Assembly (NCBI RefSeq): GCF_036884655.1
Contig: NC_088327.1
Location: 18,004,001-18,068,000 of the forward strand
DNA from: Musa acuminata AAA Group
Taxonomy: Eukaryota > Streptophyta > Magnoliopsida > Zingiberales > Musaceae
Direction of reading: 5' to 3'
Length of the DNA stretch: 64,000 nucleotides
In this document: piece by piece, positions 45,941 through 56,490 of the stretch
How the letters are laid out: every line of letters starts with the position of its first letter
How positions within the stretch are numbered: the stretch's first letter is position 1
Notes under the pieces: generated by a model
The model's input: only the letters and a program-made list of their open reading frames with translations
Database searches by the model: none
What the model was told of the DNA's origin: nothing
Program-made: the position numbers and the translations under genes

Positions 45941-47164
45941 TGTTAGGATCGGAGCGGCACTAAGAGGGGGGGGTGAATTAGTGCAGCGGATTAAAACTTC
46001 GATTTTAATCAAAATCTTTCATACGTTAAGAACGAAACTTGAGAAATTTAACTTGAAGGCGTGTTCTTAAAGTTGCGCAGCAAGAGCAATAAGGAACTAA
46101 AGCAGTAAGAAGATTTGCAGTAATGTAAATGACAATAATAAAAAGCAAACCAGAGATTACGCCGATTTTTAGAGTGGTTCGGTCAAATGACCTACTCCAC
46201 TTGCGAGGCCCCTCTTCGATGAGGCTCCCACCTTCCACTAGCAAGTCTCTTGAAATGGAAGGGTAAACACCCCTCTTACAACCTTTTACAAGCAGCTCAA
46301 CCTCTTACAAATTTTCAATAAGAAAGAAGGAGGAGAACTCTCTAGCAAATTGAAAACAAGACTTGCTAAGACTTTCTAAGACTTTTCTCTCAATCAAAAT
46401 GCTTCTCAAAAGTTGTAACCTCAGCTGAGATTTGAGGGGTATTTATAGGCCTCAAGAGGATTCAAATTTTGGGCTCCAAAATTTGAATTCTCTTAGGGTT
46501 CCCGGTGCTGGCGGTTCCACCGCCCAGCCAGGCGGTGCCACCGCCCAGCGCTCGGGTGCTGGACGGTGCAACCGCCCAGCCAAGGAGGTGTCACCGCCCA
46601 GCACTCGGGTGCTGGGCGGTGCCACCGCCCAGCCAGGCGGTTCCACCGCCTGGCTTTCCGATTCATTGGTTTGGCTTATTTTTCGCCCAAACCAAATTTG
46701 ACTTTGGGCCCAGTTGGCCCCTAACCAGGATATAGGATTATCTCTTAATCCTAATCCTAATTACAGGTGAACTACATAAAAAAAACATCCTAAGCAAGTT
46801 TTTTAACCGCGAACGTCGAGTCTTGTTCCGGCGAGCTTTCCGACGAACTTCTTCCGACGGACTCCCTACAAGCTCCCAATCTTTGTGATGACTTTAACGA
46901 GTAGCCGAGCCTTCTTGGTGATCTCCGCGAGCCTCCGACGATTTCTTCGGCGAACTTCCGACACGTTCCCGATTTCTTCTCGGACGGTTCCGGCAGCATC
47001 TCCGATGATTCTTCGGTCTCTTAAACGTCCATCGAGCTCGACTCCGGTATCCTTGCTTTATGTTTTCTGGTTATCGTAGTTAATCCTGCACACTTAACTC
47101 AATAATATGGATTAGATCAAATAACCCATCAATTGATTTTATCATCAAAATCCGAGATTCAACA
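45941..47164 (-). repeat. S6 5' LTR
   Basis: 1224 bp, same length as the 3' LTR. In element direction: GC palindromes (46509-46654), inverted repeat around 46460-46490, TATA, then R/U5 with a G-run near the end. It is followed by the TSD acctt. Confidence 0.93.
46440..46447 (-). promoter_or_regulatory. TATA box of the S6 5' LTR
   Basis: TATAAATA within GGCCTATAAATACCCC on the minus strand. It is conserved in every LTR of the group at the same place relative to the GC block and the AAATTT inverted repeat. It would drive the genomic RNA of S6. Confidence 0.8.
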
Positions 47165-47913
47165 ACCTTAAGACGGCAGAAAGCTCCCCCCATAAATAAG
47201 TACAAAGTAATATAAATCCTAAGGGCAAGAAAATGCATCACGTCTTAGGCAAAGCACTTTAGCAATGACAAATGCCACCCGTCACAACATCATCCACCAC
47301 CACTAGTCAAGTATTATGGTAGGTCCAATCTACTACTTCAACATGGTCAAACCCTTTGGCGGGTCCAACCTATCGCTTCAACGTGGTCAAACCCTTTGGC
47401 GGGTCCAACCTACCACTCCAATGTGGTGCGGGTCCAACCTACTGCTTTAACGTGGTCAAACCCCTTGGCTGGTCCAATCTACCTGAGGGCTGCACCTAGG
47501 CCAGGCTTATATGCTTCCTAGCTATGCACTCGACATAATGACCCAAGGGATGTGCCTAGGTCGAGCTTACACACTTCCTAGTCATGCACTCGGCGTGAAG
47601 ACCCGAGGGTGGCACCTCAAATGAGTGGAGTTAAAAAGGATTCACTCCTGAGCCAAGCACCTCAGCGTGAAGACTTGAGGGATGCACCTAGGATGAGCTC
47701 ACATGCTCCCTAGCCATGCACTCAGCATGAAGACTTAAGGGCTACACCTAGGTCGAGCTTACACACTCCCTAGCCGTGCACTTAGTGTGAAGACCCAAGG
47801 GATGCACCTAGGCTGAGCTTACATGTTCCCTAGCTGTGCACTCGGCATGAAGACTCAAGGGTGTCACCTTAGATGAGTGGAGTTAAAAAGGACTCGCTCT
47901 TGAGCCAAGCACC
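47165..47913 (+). repeat. Y sequence beyond S6, with two tandem-repeat blocks
   Basis: After the TSD, 47170-47325 is unrecognised. At about 47330-47475 four units of about 45 bp (GGTCCAACCTA, CTTCAACGTGGTCAAACCC) follow one another. From 47485 the 60-bp repeat of 26983-27715 returns (CACCTAGG, CTCCCTAGCCATGCAC) and is cut by S7 at 47914. This is probably the start of the Y 3' LTR, so the Y interior is only about 1.5-2 kb and lacks pol. Confidence 0.65.
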
Positions 47914-49045
47914 TATTGAATCTCGGATTTTGATGATTAAATCAGTTGATGAGTTTGTGATCTAATTTGCATTTTGAGTAACACAAGACTAGCTTCGATC
48001 ATGAAGAGACAATAATATAGGAATAATTAATGTTGGGCCGGAGTGGAATATATCAAAAGATTGGACGTCGAGTTGGAGGATCGATCAACATGTCAGTAGA
48101 AGGCTTCATGCTATGAGTTTGGGCATCAGGCCTAGAAGAGTGAACATTGAGCCAAGGAGATCGGGTGTTACGGAGGTCAACATGTTGATTGGACAATACA
48201 TCGTAAGAGAGGACGATGCGCCGAAGGTTCAGACAAAATGTCGGATGAACTAATGACATGCCGGACAACTTTGTATTCTTGCTTGTAATAATTTATCTAT
48301 ATCGAAGTAATTTAGAGGACTAATTGAGTTAGTTTAGGGTATAACCATGCAAACTCAGTTATGTGCCAACTAGGCCCAAAGTGGGGCTGTTTTGGGCTAA
48401 GAGAAAGGCTCATTCAGTGACCCAAGCCACGTCAAGCGATGGCACCGTCGGAGCTCTCAATGGAACCGCCGAAGTTGGTGGTAGAACTGCTTGAGGCTCA
48501 ACCTCACAGGTGGTCTAGGCAGTGGTACCGCAAGACTAGGCAATGGTACCGCCCATTGTCAGTATGACAAGCGGTGGTACCGCCTAGTGTTAGACTAGCA
48601 GGCGGTGGTACCACCAGTACCTCGAAATCCCAAGGATTCAAATTTTAGGCTCCAAATTTGAATCCATTTGGGGCCTATAAAAATCCCACTCATCCCTACT
48701 CAGTACACACATCAACTGAGAACAAAAAAGAAGGAAAATGGTATTGTAATATTGTGAGAACTCCTCTCAAGCTCTAAGTGTTGGGTGAAGTTTAAGAGAG
48801 GGGTGAGTAGTTATAAGGGTTATCTCCTAAACCTGTGAAAAGAAGAAAAGGGGTGTAAAAGGATAGTTGATTTTCATCCATTGAAAGAAAATCGGGTAGT
48901 GGAAGCCAGTGGCCTCGAGTGAAGAGGAATCGAGAGTGGACGTAGATCATAATGATCGAACCACTATAAAACTTAGTTTGCATTTCTATTTTGCTTTTCA
49001 TTGTCATTCTCATATTGCAAATTGATTTACTTCCTTACTTCTTTC
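47914..49045 (+). repeat. S7 5' LTR, left segment
   Basis: Plus orientation. It begins TATTGAATCTCGG (TG changed to TA). GC/AT palindromes of GGTGGTACCGCC type lie at 48440-48615, an inverted repeat GGATTCAAATTT...AAATTTGAATCC at about 48636-48668, and TATA at 48677-48684. It is interrupted at 49045 by S8. Confidence 0.83.
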
Positions 49046-50641
49046 TGTTGAATCTCGTATTTTGATGATGAAACCACTTGATATGTGTTTATGATTTAAA
49101 CTGCATTTTGATTGATGTAGGTCTACTCGATCAGGATTAGACAGTTAACGCAGGAGGAATTGACGTTGCGCCGGAAGAGATCACGTCAGGATATTGAACG
49201 GTAGAAGGCTTCGGACGTGGGGCATCGGGCCAAGGAGAGCGGAATTGCACCAAGGATATCGAGGTTACGGAGGTCAACCGCTGATTGGGCAACAAGCCGT
49301 AAGAGAGGACGATGTGCTGAAGAATCAGATGAAGCGACAACCAATGATGTGTCAGGCAACAGAATGTCAATTCGCGTTGTAATAATTATCTAGATCGGAG
49401 TAGAGTTTTTTGCTTGTGTGTGCAGGATTAACTACGATAATGATGAAGACATAAAGCGAAACAAAGTGTCGGAGTCAAGCACGAAGGATTTGTTGCGAGT
49501 TCGAGAGTTCGACGGAAGTCCAAAGGTTCGTCGGGAATGCTGCTGGAACTAGCCGAGAATGAGTAGGGAGCTTGCCGAAGGGTTTTTCGGAAGCTCGCCG
49601 GAAGGTTCGTTGGAAGTTCACGGAGCTCACCGAGAAAGATCGGAGCTTGCCGAAGAAGCTCATCGGAACTCGCCAAGATCAAATCGTGAAGTCTAGGAGC
49701 TTGCCGGGAGTCCGCAGAATGGTTTCCGAGAGTTTATCGGAAGACCGCCGGAAGTTCGCCGGAAGCTCGCTGGAAGAAGTCTTGACTTACGGACTTTGTA
49801 ATAGCTTAGAAAATATCTTTAAATTTGTAGTTAGAATATTAATTAGGTTTAGGATTAGGTGTTAATCCTATAACCCAAGTAGGGGCCAATTGGGCCCGAG
49901 TTTGGACTGGTTTGGGCCAAGTTTGGAGCCCAACCAGTGAGCTGAATTGGCCTAGGCGGTGGCACCGCCCAGCACCTGAGAGCTGGGCGGTGGCACTGCC
50001 AGTCCACTGTCAGTGTGACACTGATAGGCGGTGGCACCGCCAGCCTCGGAAACCCAAGAGAATTCAAATTTTGGAGCCCAAATTTGAATCCTCTTGGGGC
50101 CTATAAATACCCCTCAATTCTCAGCAGAGAAGACAACCTTTTGAGATGCTAGAAGTTGAGAAAAGCTTTAGGAAAAGTCTTGTTTTCAATAGCTTGAGTG
50201 TTCACCTCCTTTCTTTTCATTGAAATCTTTGTAAAAGGGTGAACCACTTGTAAGAGGTTGTAAGAGGGGTGTAAGAAGGAGGTTTATCTTCGCCTAGTAA
50301 AGGATGATCATTAGTGGATGCCGGTGGCCTCGACGGAAGAGGAATCGGAGGAGTGGATGTAGGTCACGATTGACCGAACCACTATAAACTACCGTCTTCT
50401 CTGGTTTGCATTTATCTTATTGTCATTTATATTACTGCAAACCATCTTCATTTTGATGCTCTACTTCTTTGTCTCCTTCTTACATATGCCTTCAAGTTAA
50501 AACGCAATCGAAACGATTTCAAACAAAACGTTGCTTTTATCGTACGAAGTTTCCGTAAGTGTTTAAATCGTCGAAAGTTTATCATACTTTACCATTGCAC
50601 TAATTCACCCCCCCCCTCTTAGTGCCACTCCGGTCCTAACA
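49046..50641 (+). repeat. S8 solo LTR inside the S7 LTR
   Basis: 1596 bp from TGTTGAATCTCG to GGTCCTAACA, flanked by a perfect 5-bp repeat ctttc (49041-49045 and 50642-50646). TATA is at 50102-50109. It has the LTR body of the S5/S8 subtype. With no interior of its own, it is a solo LTR left by recombination. Confidence 0.88.
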
Positions 50642-50779
50642 CTTTCACTACGCTTACAAATCTGCTTTGAAGTCAAGCATCTTTCCTATATGATTTTATT
50701 GAACAAGAAATTTGAATCGTTGAGGTTTTTACGTAAGCACTAATTCACCCCCCCTCTTAGAGTTGACTTGGTCCTAATA
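50642..50779 (+). repeat. S7 5' LTR, right segment
   Basis: It continues the S7 LTR after S8 and ends GGTCCTAATA. What follows (GTTGATACTTTACGGC) is a decayed primer site; the copy at 56059-56071 keeps TGGTACTAGAGTC. A second copy of this segment lies at 55919-56056. Confidence 0.8.
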
Positions 50780-50864
50780 GTTGATACTTTACGGCTCTTT
50801 ACGGCTTTCAAGAGGGTCCTCTCAGAGCCACGTTTTTCTACTTTGGTTTAACACCCAAATAGAA

Positions 50865-51809
50865 ATGACTCTTTACGGCTTTCAAGAGGGTCACTCTCTC
50901 ATTTGTCCTCCATTTTTCAATGGGACGGACTACACTTATTGGAAAACTCGAATGAGAGTTTTCTTACTTTCTTTGGATTTGAATTTAGGGTACATAGTCG
51001 AAAATGGATTTGAAATGTCTTCTCTTCCAATGAACCATTGGAATGATTCGGAGAAAAAGATGTTTTCTTTAAACGCAAAGGCTATGAATGCCTTATTTTG
51101 TGCTTTGGACAAAAATGAGTTCAATCGGATTTCAACGTGCGAAACGGCTTTTGATATTTGGCGAACACTTGAAATCACGCACGAGGGAACTAGTAGAGTC
51201 AAAGACTCGAAAGTTAACATTTTAATACATGATTTCAAGCTTTTTCGAATGTAGCCGAGCGAAACCATTGTTGATATGTACACCCATTTTACGGATGTCG
51301 TTAATGGTTTACAAGCTCTTGGCAAATGTTTCTCGAATTTTGAACTTGTTAGTAAAGTTTTACGATCACTTTCTAAAGCTTGGGAATTAAAAGTAACGGC
51401 AATACAAGAAACAAAAGATTTAAATATTTTTCCACTTGAAGAACTTATCGGCTCATTGATGACATATGAAATGGTGCGCAATGCACATGATGAGCACAAT
51501 GAACACTTGAACCACCTTCCGAAGAACAAGAACGATTTGGAACTCCAGACAAATGAATACCACTTGAGCGATGACTCAAGTGATGAGGACAATGATGAAC
51601 TTGAACTTCGAACACTAAATCTTAATAAGTTTATTAAACAAAAATCTAAAATAAACAATGAACTTGAACGGAGGAAGAGGCCAAAGAAAAGGAACACACC
51701 CAAGGATGAATCAAGAACTTCCAAAGGTGAAACGACGAATTGGGCTTTGACGAGCTTCGACTACAAGGTAAGTAACTCAACTCTTTTGAATTATTTTGAA
51801 ATTACATAA
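50865..51809 (+). pseudogene. S7 gag-like ORF, zinc knuckle missing, one premature stop
   Basis: It starts MTLYGFQEGHS at 50865. The DUF4219-like and UBN2 regions are well kept. A TAG at 51252-51254 replaces the Lys of MKPSE. The acidic SDDSSDEDNDE segment, LNKFIKQKSKINNELERR and a Lys/Arg stretch follow, with no CCHC, then it ends LLNYFEIT. It matches S5 residue for residue over long stretches, including the exact absence of the knuckle. Where it leaves autonomous Gag the DNA reads AAG|GTAAGT, a perfect splice-donor consensus. Part of the leader (CTCTTTACGGCTTTCAAGAG) is duplicated at 50791 and 50869. Confidence 0.84.
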
Positions 51810-53345
51810 TACTTTTCATGAGTTATTTTTAATTTAATTTAGGATTAATTACATGAAAATAAAAAATTAAAAATCGTGCTTATCGTTCTAGTAATTTTAA
51901 AAATAATCATGAAAATTGTATGTTTATGATAAATAAAATGATCTTGATTAAAAATGCCTTATGAAATGTGATATCATGCCTAATAAATTTATTTTTTGAA
52001 GCTATGCATGATGATGATGAGTTTTGGGTAATTTATAGTTTATTGATTATTGATGATTTCCATAATGATCTTTTACGATTTATGGATTATCGATTTATAC
52101 CATGATGAAAGTTGCTTTCGAAAATGATGCACGACCTTTGTATGCAAACTAAGCATGAAAAGATAGATTCACCTAAAAAGAAAAATGTATGACTACAACA
52201 AATAACAAATGATTTTGGTTGAAAATACTTTATACTCAATGAAACCATCATTAATGAATATACTTTATGTTTAATAGTTTCTTTGGCTTATATGCTCTAT
52301 CGTGATACATATTTTGAAAATGAATAAAATCATGTTTGATTTGAAATAATGCATAATGATCATGCTTAATAAATTTCGAAATTATGCTTGATGAATCTTG
52401 TGATTTATGGATTATTGATTTTTACCAAAATGAAAGTGCCTTATTAATCTTTATTGTAATAAATCTTACACTTTCGTTTTTAAACATGATACATGTTTTT
52501 ATTTGGTATAAGTAAAATAAAATCATATGAATTGAAACAACTAAAAAGAGGAAAATATTTTTTCCTTGAAAATTTATTTTTCTCTATCCTATTGATCTTG
52601 ATGTTTATTATGATAAATCTATGTATACCATTTTGAATCTCTTGAAATTAATGTTGAGATTTTGATGAATTTGACGATTTGAATTTAAATGAGATTGTAT
52701 TCAAATTATGATCTTGATTTCTTGGATTTACTACTTGAGATTTTTTTTAATCACAATCTTTTCTTTGTACACCTACAATTTTTGTTATTTATAAAAAGAA
52801 GTGATTTGATAAAATGAATCATGTCTTTTGTAATTCAAGAGGTCTTATCCTTCATGACATGATGCCATTGGATTTATGGCTTGTATGCCTTGAAATAATT
52901 GAAATATTATGCATTATGTTGTTCTTCCCTTATTCTTTCTTGTTTACAATGATAAAATGGGAAAAAGTTATGATCATGCATGGCATGATGCAATTTGACA
53001 GATTAATACCATGATGATTTGAAATGTTTATTATTTACAATAATGCATACAATACTTGTGCTTTCTAATTATGATGTGATGTATTACATATGATGTAAAT
53101 CATGATTTAAAATACTGAGTTGTTGCTAAAATGATGTATTATAAATATTGATTTAATGTTTTGTATCATGAATACTCTAAATAATGAATGTTTGGTATCA
53201 TGATCAAAATGTTGATAAATAGTTAAAAATTTTAGTATCATGTATGATATCCTCATAATGTTGATCAATTTATTCAATATCGTGCATTAATGAATATAAG
53301 ATTTATACTTACCTTTGTCATAATTGATGTAAAGGGTCTTCCCTT
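51810..53345 (+). other. S7 AT-rich 3' non-coding region
   Basis: No supported ORF. It is rich in TGATG/CATGAT words and similar in character and position to S5 32400-34029 and S2 22480-23971, in reverse orientation. Confidence 0.65.
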
Positions 53346-54010
53346 CTTTTTGACAATGACAAAGGGGGAGATAGCTAGCTTGCACAAGTCAAGAAGATGC
53401 AAAAACTTGATTGCTAGCTTGCCTATCTTAAGTAGCAAAGATTGCTAACTTACTTATTTCGAGAAGCAAAAGTTGTCTTCTTGAACATCACTATCTTGCC
53501 TATCTCAAGAAGCAAGACTTGCAACCTGCACATTACAATAGGAAGCAAGAATCGATAGCTTACACACTTCAACAAGAAAACTATCTTATATTTGCTTTCG
53601 AGATTTTTGCTAGCTTGTATGTGGCAAAACTGGCTCACTTTTTCAAACACTTTGCTAGCTTGCACTTTGTAAAAGAAGTGAAAAATAGCACTTCTCAAAA
53701 GAGAAGAAAGAACTTACTATCTTGAACATCACAAAAATTGCTACCTTGCATGATATAAAATTTACTAAGATCACTATCTTAAAAGAGTTGCTATCTCAAA
53801 AGAAGCAAATGTGCTATCTTGCCTATCTCAAAATACAAAACATGCTAACTTGTTACGGAAGCAAAATTGCTAGTTCAAACTTTGCAAAGGAAGCAAAAAT
53901 TTGCTAGCTTGCAACTTGCATATCATGAAAATTGCTAGCTTGTAGTCTAAAGAGAAGCAATTAGTTGTTATCTCAAGAAAAGCAAACATACTAAACTTAC
54001 ACATCTTTAA
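53346..54010 (+). repeat. Imperfect GCTAGCTTGC repeats (S7)
   Basis: About fifteen loose units such as TTGCTAGCTTGC, CTATCTTGCCTATCTCAAGAAGC follow one another at 30-50 bp spacing. This is the counterpart of 31560-32350 in S5. Confidence 0.7.
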
Positions 54011-54301
54011 TTGCTAGATTGCATGATGATAAAATTTGATACTATGTTTTTCATGCAATGTATGAAACTTTTTAACTCTAAACACATAAGAGTAGGAACT
54101 TCTCCTTTTTGTTGATGACAAAGGGGGAGAAGTATGATGACATGACATGTTATGCATAAGTTTATGATGACATGTTGCTTGGATTCTTGAATCCAAGAGT
54201 TTCTATCAATAAGCCATATTGATAGGGGGAGTTTGTTTCAACTCTGGGAGTTAAGGTTAACTCTATCATCAAGTGGTTGTCATCATCAAAAAGGGGGAGA
54301 T
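54011..54301 (+). other. Polypurine tracts before the second S8-type LTR
   Basis: Three purine tracts lie in line: GACAAAGGGGGAGAAG (about 54117), ATAGGGGGAGTTT (about 54221) and AAAAAGGGGGAGAT (54288-54301) touching the LTR. A fourth, GACAAAGGGGGAGATAG, is at about 53357. Repeated tracts are a described Sirevirus trait. Confidence 0.85.
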
Positions 54302-55918
54302 TGTTGAATCTCGTATTTTGATGATGAAACCACTTGATATGTGTTTATGATTTAAACTGCGTTTTGAGTGATGCAGGTCTACTCGATCAGGATTAGACAG
54401 TTAACGCAGGAGGAATTGACGTTGTGCCGGAAGAGATCACGTTAGGATATTGAACGGCAGAAGGCTTCGGACGTGGGGCATCGGGCCAAGGAGAGCGAAA
54501 TTGCACCAAGGATATCGGGGTTACGGAGGTAAATCACCGATTGGGCAACAAGCCGTAAGAGAGGACGATGTGCTGAAGAATCAGATGAAGCGCCAACCAA
54601 TGATGTGCCGGGCAACAGAATGTCAATTCGCGTTGTAATAATTGTCTAGATCGGAGTAGAGTTTTTTGCTTGTGTGTGCAGATTAACTACGATATCGATG
54701 AAGACATAAAGTGAAACAAAGTGTCGGAGTCAAGCACGAAGGATTTGTTGCAAGTTCGAGAGTTCGACGGAAGTCCGAAGGTTCGTCAGGAATGCTGCCG
54801 GAACTAGCCGAGAATGAGTAGGGAGCTTGCCGAAGGGTTTTTCGGAAGCTCGCCGGAAGGTTCGTTGGAAGTTCACGGAGCTCGCCGAGAAAGATCGGAG
54901 CTTGCCGAAGAAGCTCATCGGAACTCGCCAAGATCAAATCGTGAAGTCTAGGAGCTTGCCGGGAGTCCGCAGAATGGTTTCCGAGAGTTTATCGGAAGAC
55001 CGCCGGAAGTTCGCCGGAAGCTCGTCGGAAGAAGTCTTGACTTACGGACTTTGTAATAGCTTAGAAAATATCTTTAAATTTGTAGTTAGCATATTAATTA
55101 GGTTTAGGATTAGGTGTTAATCCTATAACCCAAGTAGGGGCCAATTGGGCCTGAGTTTGGACTGGTTTGGGCCAAGTTTGGAGCCCAACCAGTGAGCTGA
55201 ATTGGCCTAGGCAGTGGCACCGCCCAGCACCTGAGAGCTGGGTGGTGGCACCGCTTGACTGGGCGGTGGCACCGCCAGTCCACTGTCAGTGTGACACTGA
55301 CAGGCGGTGGCACCGCTAGCCTCGGAAACCCAAGAGAATTCAAATTTTGGAGCCCAAATTTGAATCCTCTTGGGGCCTATAAATACCCCTCAATTCTCAG
55401 CAGAGAAGACAACCTTTTGAGAAGCTAGAAGTTGAGAAAAGCTTTAGGAAAAGTCTTGTTTTCAATAGCTTGAGTGTTCACCTCCTTTCTTTTCATTGAA
55501 ATCTTTGTAAAAGGGTGAACCACTTATAAGAGGTTGTAAGAGGGGTGTAAGAAGGAGGTTTATCTTCGCCTAGTAAAGGAAGATCATTAGTGGATGCCGG
55601 TAGCCTCGACAGAAGAGGAATCGGAGGAGTGGATGTAGGTCACGATTGACCGAACCACTATAAACTACCGTCTTCTCTGGTTTGCATTTATCTTATTGTC
55701 ATTTATATTACTGCAAACCATCTTCATTTTGATGCTCTACTTTTTTGTCTCCTACTTACATATGCCTTCAAGTTAAAACGCAATCGAAACAGTTTCAAAC
55801 AAAACGTTGCTTTTATCATACGAAGTTTCCGTAAGTGTTTAAATCGTCGAAAGTTTATCATACTTTACCATTTCACTAATTCACCCCCCCCCCTCTTAGT
55901 GCCACTCCGGTCCTAACA
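54302..55918 (+). repeat. S8-type LTR, second copy (3' LTR)
   Basis: 1617 bp, TGTTGAATCTCG to GGTCCTAACA, nearly identical to 49046-50641. It has one extra GC-palindrome unit near 55250. TATA is at 55378-55385. It follows a perfect polypurine tract and is followed by the same ctttc plus S7 LTR tail as the first copy. Confidence 0.87.
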
Positions 55919-56056
55919 CTTTCACTACGCTTACAAATCTGCTTTGAAGTCAAGCATCTTTCCTATATGATTTTACTGAACAAGAAATTTGAATCGTTGA
56001 GGTTTTTACATAAGCCCTAATTCACCCCCCCTCTTAGAGTTGACTTGGTCCTAACA
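55919..56056 (+). repeat. Duplicated S7 LTR tail
   Basis: It repeats 50642-50779 with few changes and ends GGTCCTAACA, the intact form. It reveals a tandem duplication of the S8-in-S7 compound. Confidence 0.82.
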
Positions 56057-56058
56057 GT

Positions 56059-56071
56059 TGGTACTAGAGTC
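56059..56071 (+). promoter_or_regulatory. Primer-binding site, degenerate
   Basis: TGGTACTAGAGTC, two bases after the LTR tail. It resembles the tRNA-iMet complement TGGTATCAGAGCC with several mismatches. Confidence 0.6.
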
Positions 56072-56106
56072 ACATTTCTCTCTATTTGGTTTAACACCCA
56101 AGAGAG

Positions 56107-56266
56107 ATGACTTTTTTTGGCTTTTAAGAGGGTCACTCTATTATTCATCCTCCTATGTTCAGTAGGAATGACTACACATATTAGAAAACTAGAATGAAGA
56201 TTTTTTTGCTTTCTATGAACTTTGATTTATTGAGCATTGTTGAAAGTGGTTTTGAAAAGTCTTCCA
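56107..56266 (+). pseudogene. Gag N-terminal fragment, second copy of S7
   Basis: It starts MTFFGF then a stop, and continues EGHSIIHPPMF with another stop before KTRMKIF. It is homologous to the first 53 or so codons of the gag at 50865. It is cut at 56266 by S9. Confidence 0.8.
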
Positions 56267-56490
56267 TGCTGAATCTCATATTTTGATGATGAAACCACTT
56301 GATATGTGTTTATAATTTAAATTACATTTTGAGTGATGCAGGTCTACTCGATCAGGATTAGACAGTTAATGCAGGAGGAATTGACGTTGCGCCGGAGGAG
56401 ATCATGCTAGGATATTGGATGGCAGAAGACTTCGGACGTCGGGCATCGGGCCAAGAGCGGAATTGCGCCACGGATATCGGGGTTGCGGAG
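56267..56490 (+). repeat. S9 Sirevirus LTR fragment
   Basis: It begins TGCTGAATCTCATATTTTG, a variant LTR start, in plus orientation inside a gag fragment. It matches the first 220 bp or so of the S8 LTR (GATCAGGATTAGACAG) and is interrupted by T1 at 56491. The rest lies beyond the window. Confidence 0.82.

Larger units (their letters stand above)
38759..47164 (-). mobile_element. S6: complete, young Sirevirus-type copia element
   Basis: 8406 bp, flanked by a perfect TSD acctt (38754-38758 and 47165-47169). The LTRs are 1224 bp each and differ at about three sites by eye. Gag and pol are open with all catalytic motifs. The primer site and polypurine tract are perfect. It landed in degenerate Y sequence. 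The only missing part is the accessory ORF, removed by a 910-bp deletion. This is the only copy here that could be autonomous, if the TAG between gag and pol can be read through or bypassed. Confidence 0.93.

Noticed and set aside
49046..50779. Reading S8 plus the following tail as one long LTR
   Set aside because: The perfect ctttc repeat at the S8 edges and the matching left half of the S7 LTR fit a nested solo LTR better; kept as an alternative in the findings.
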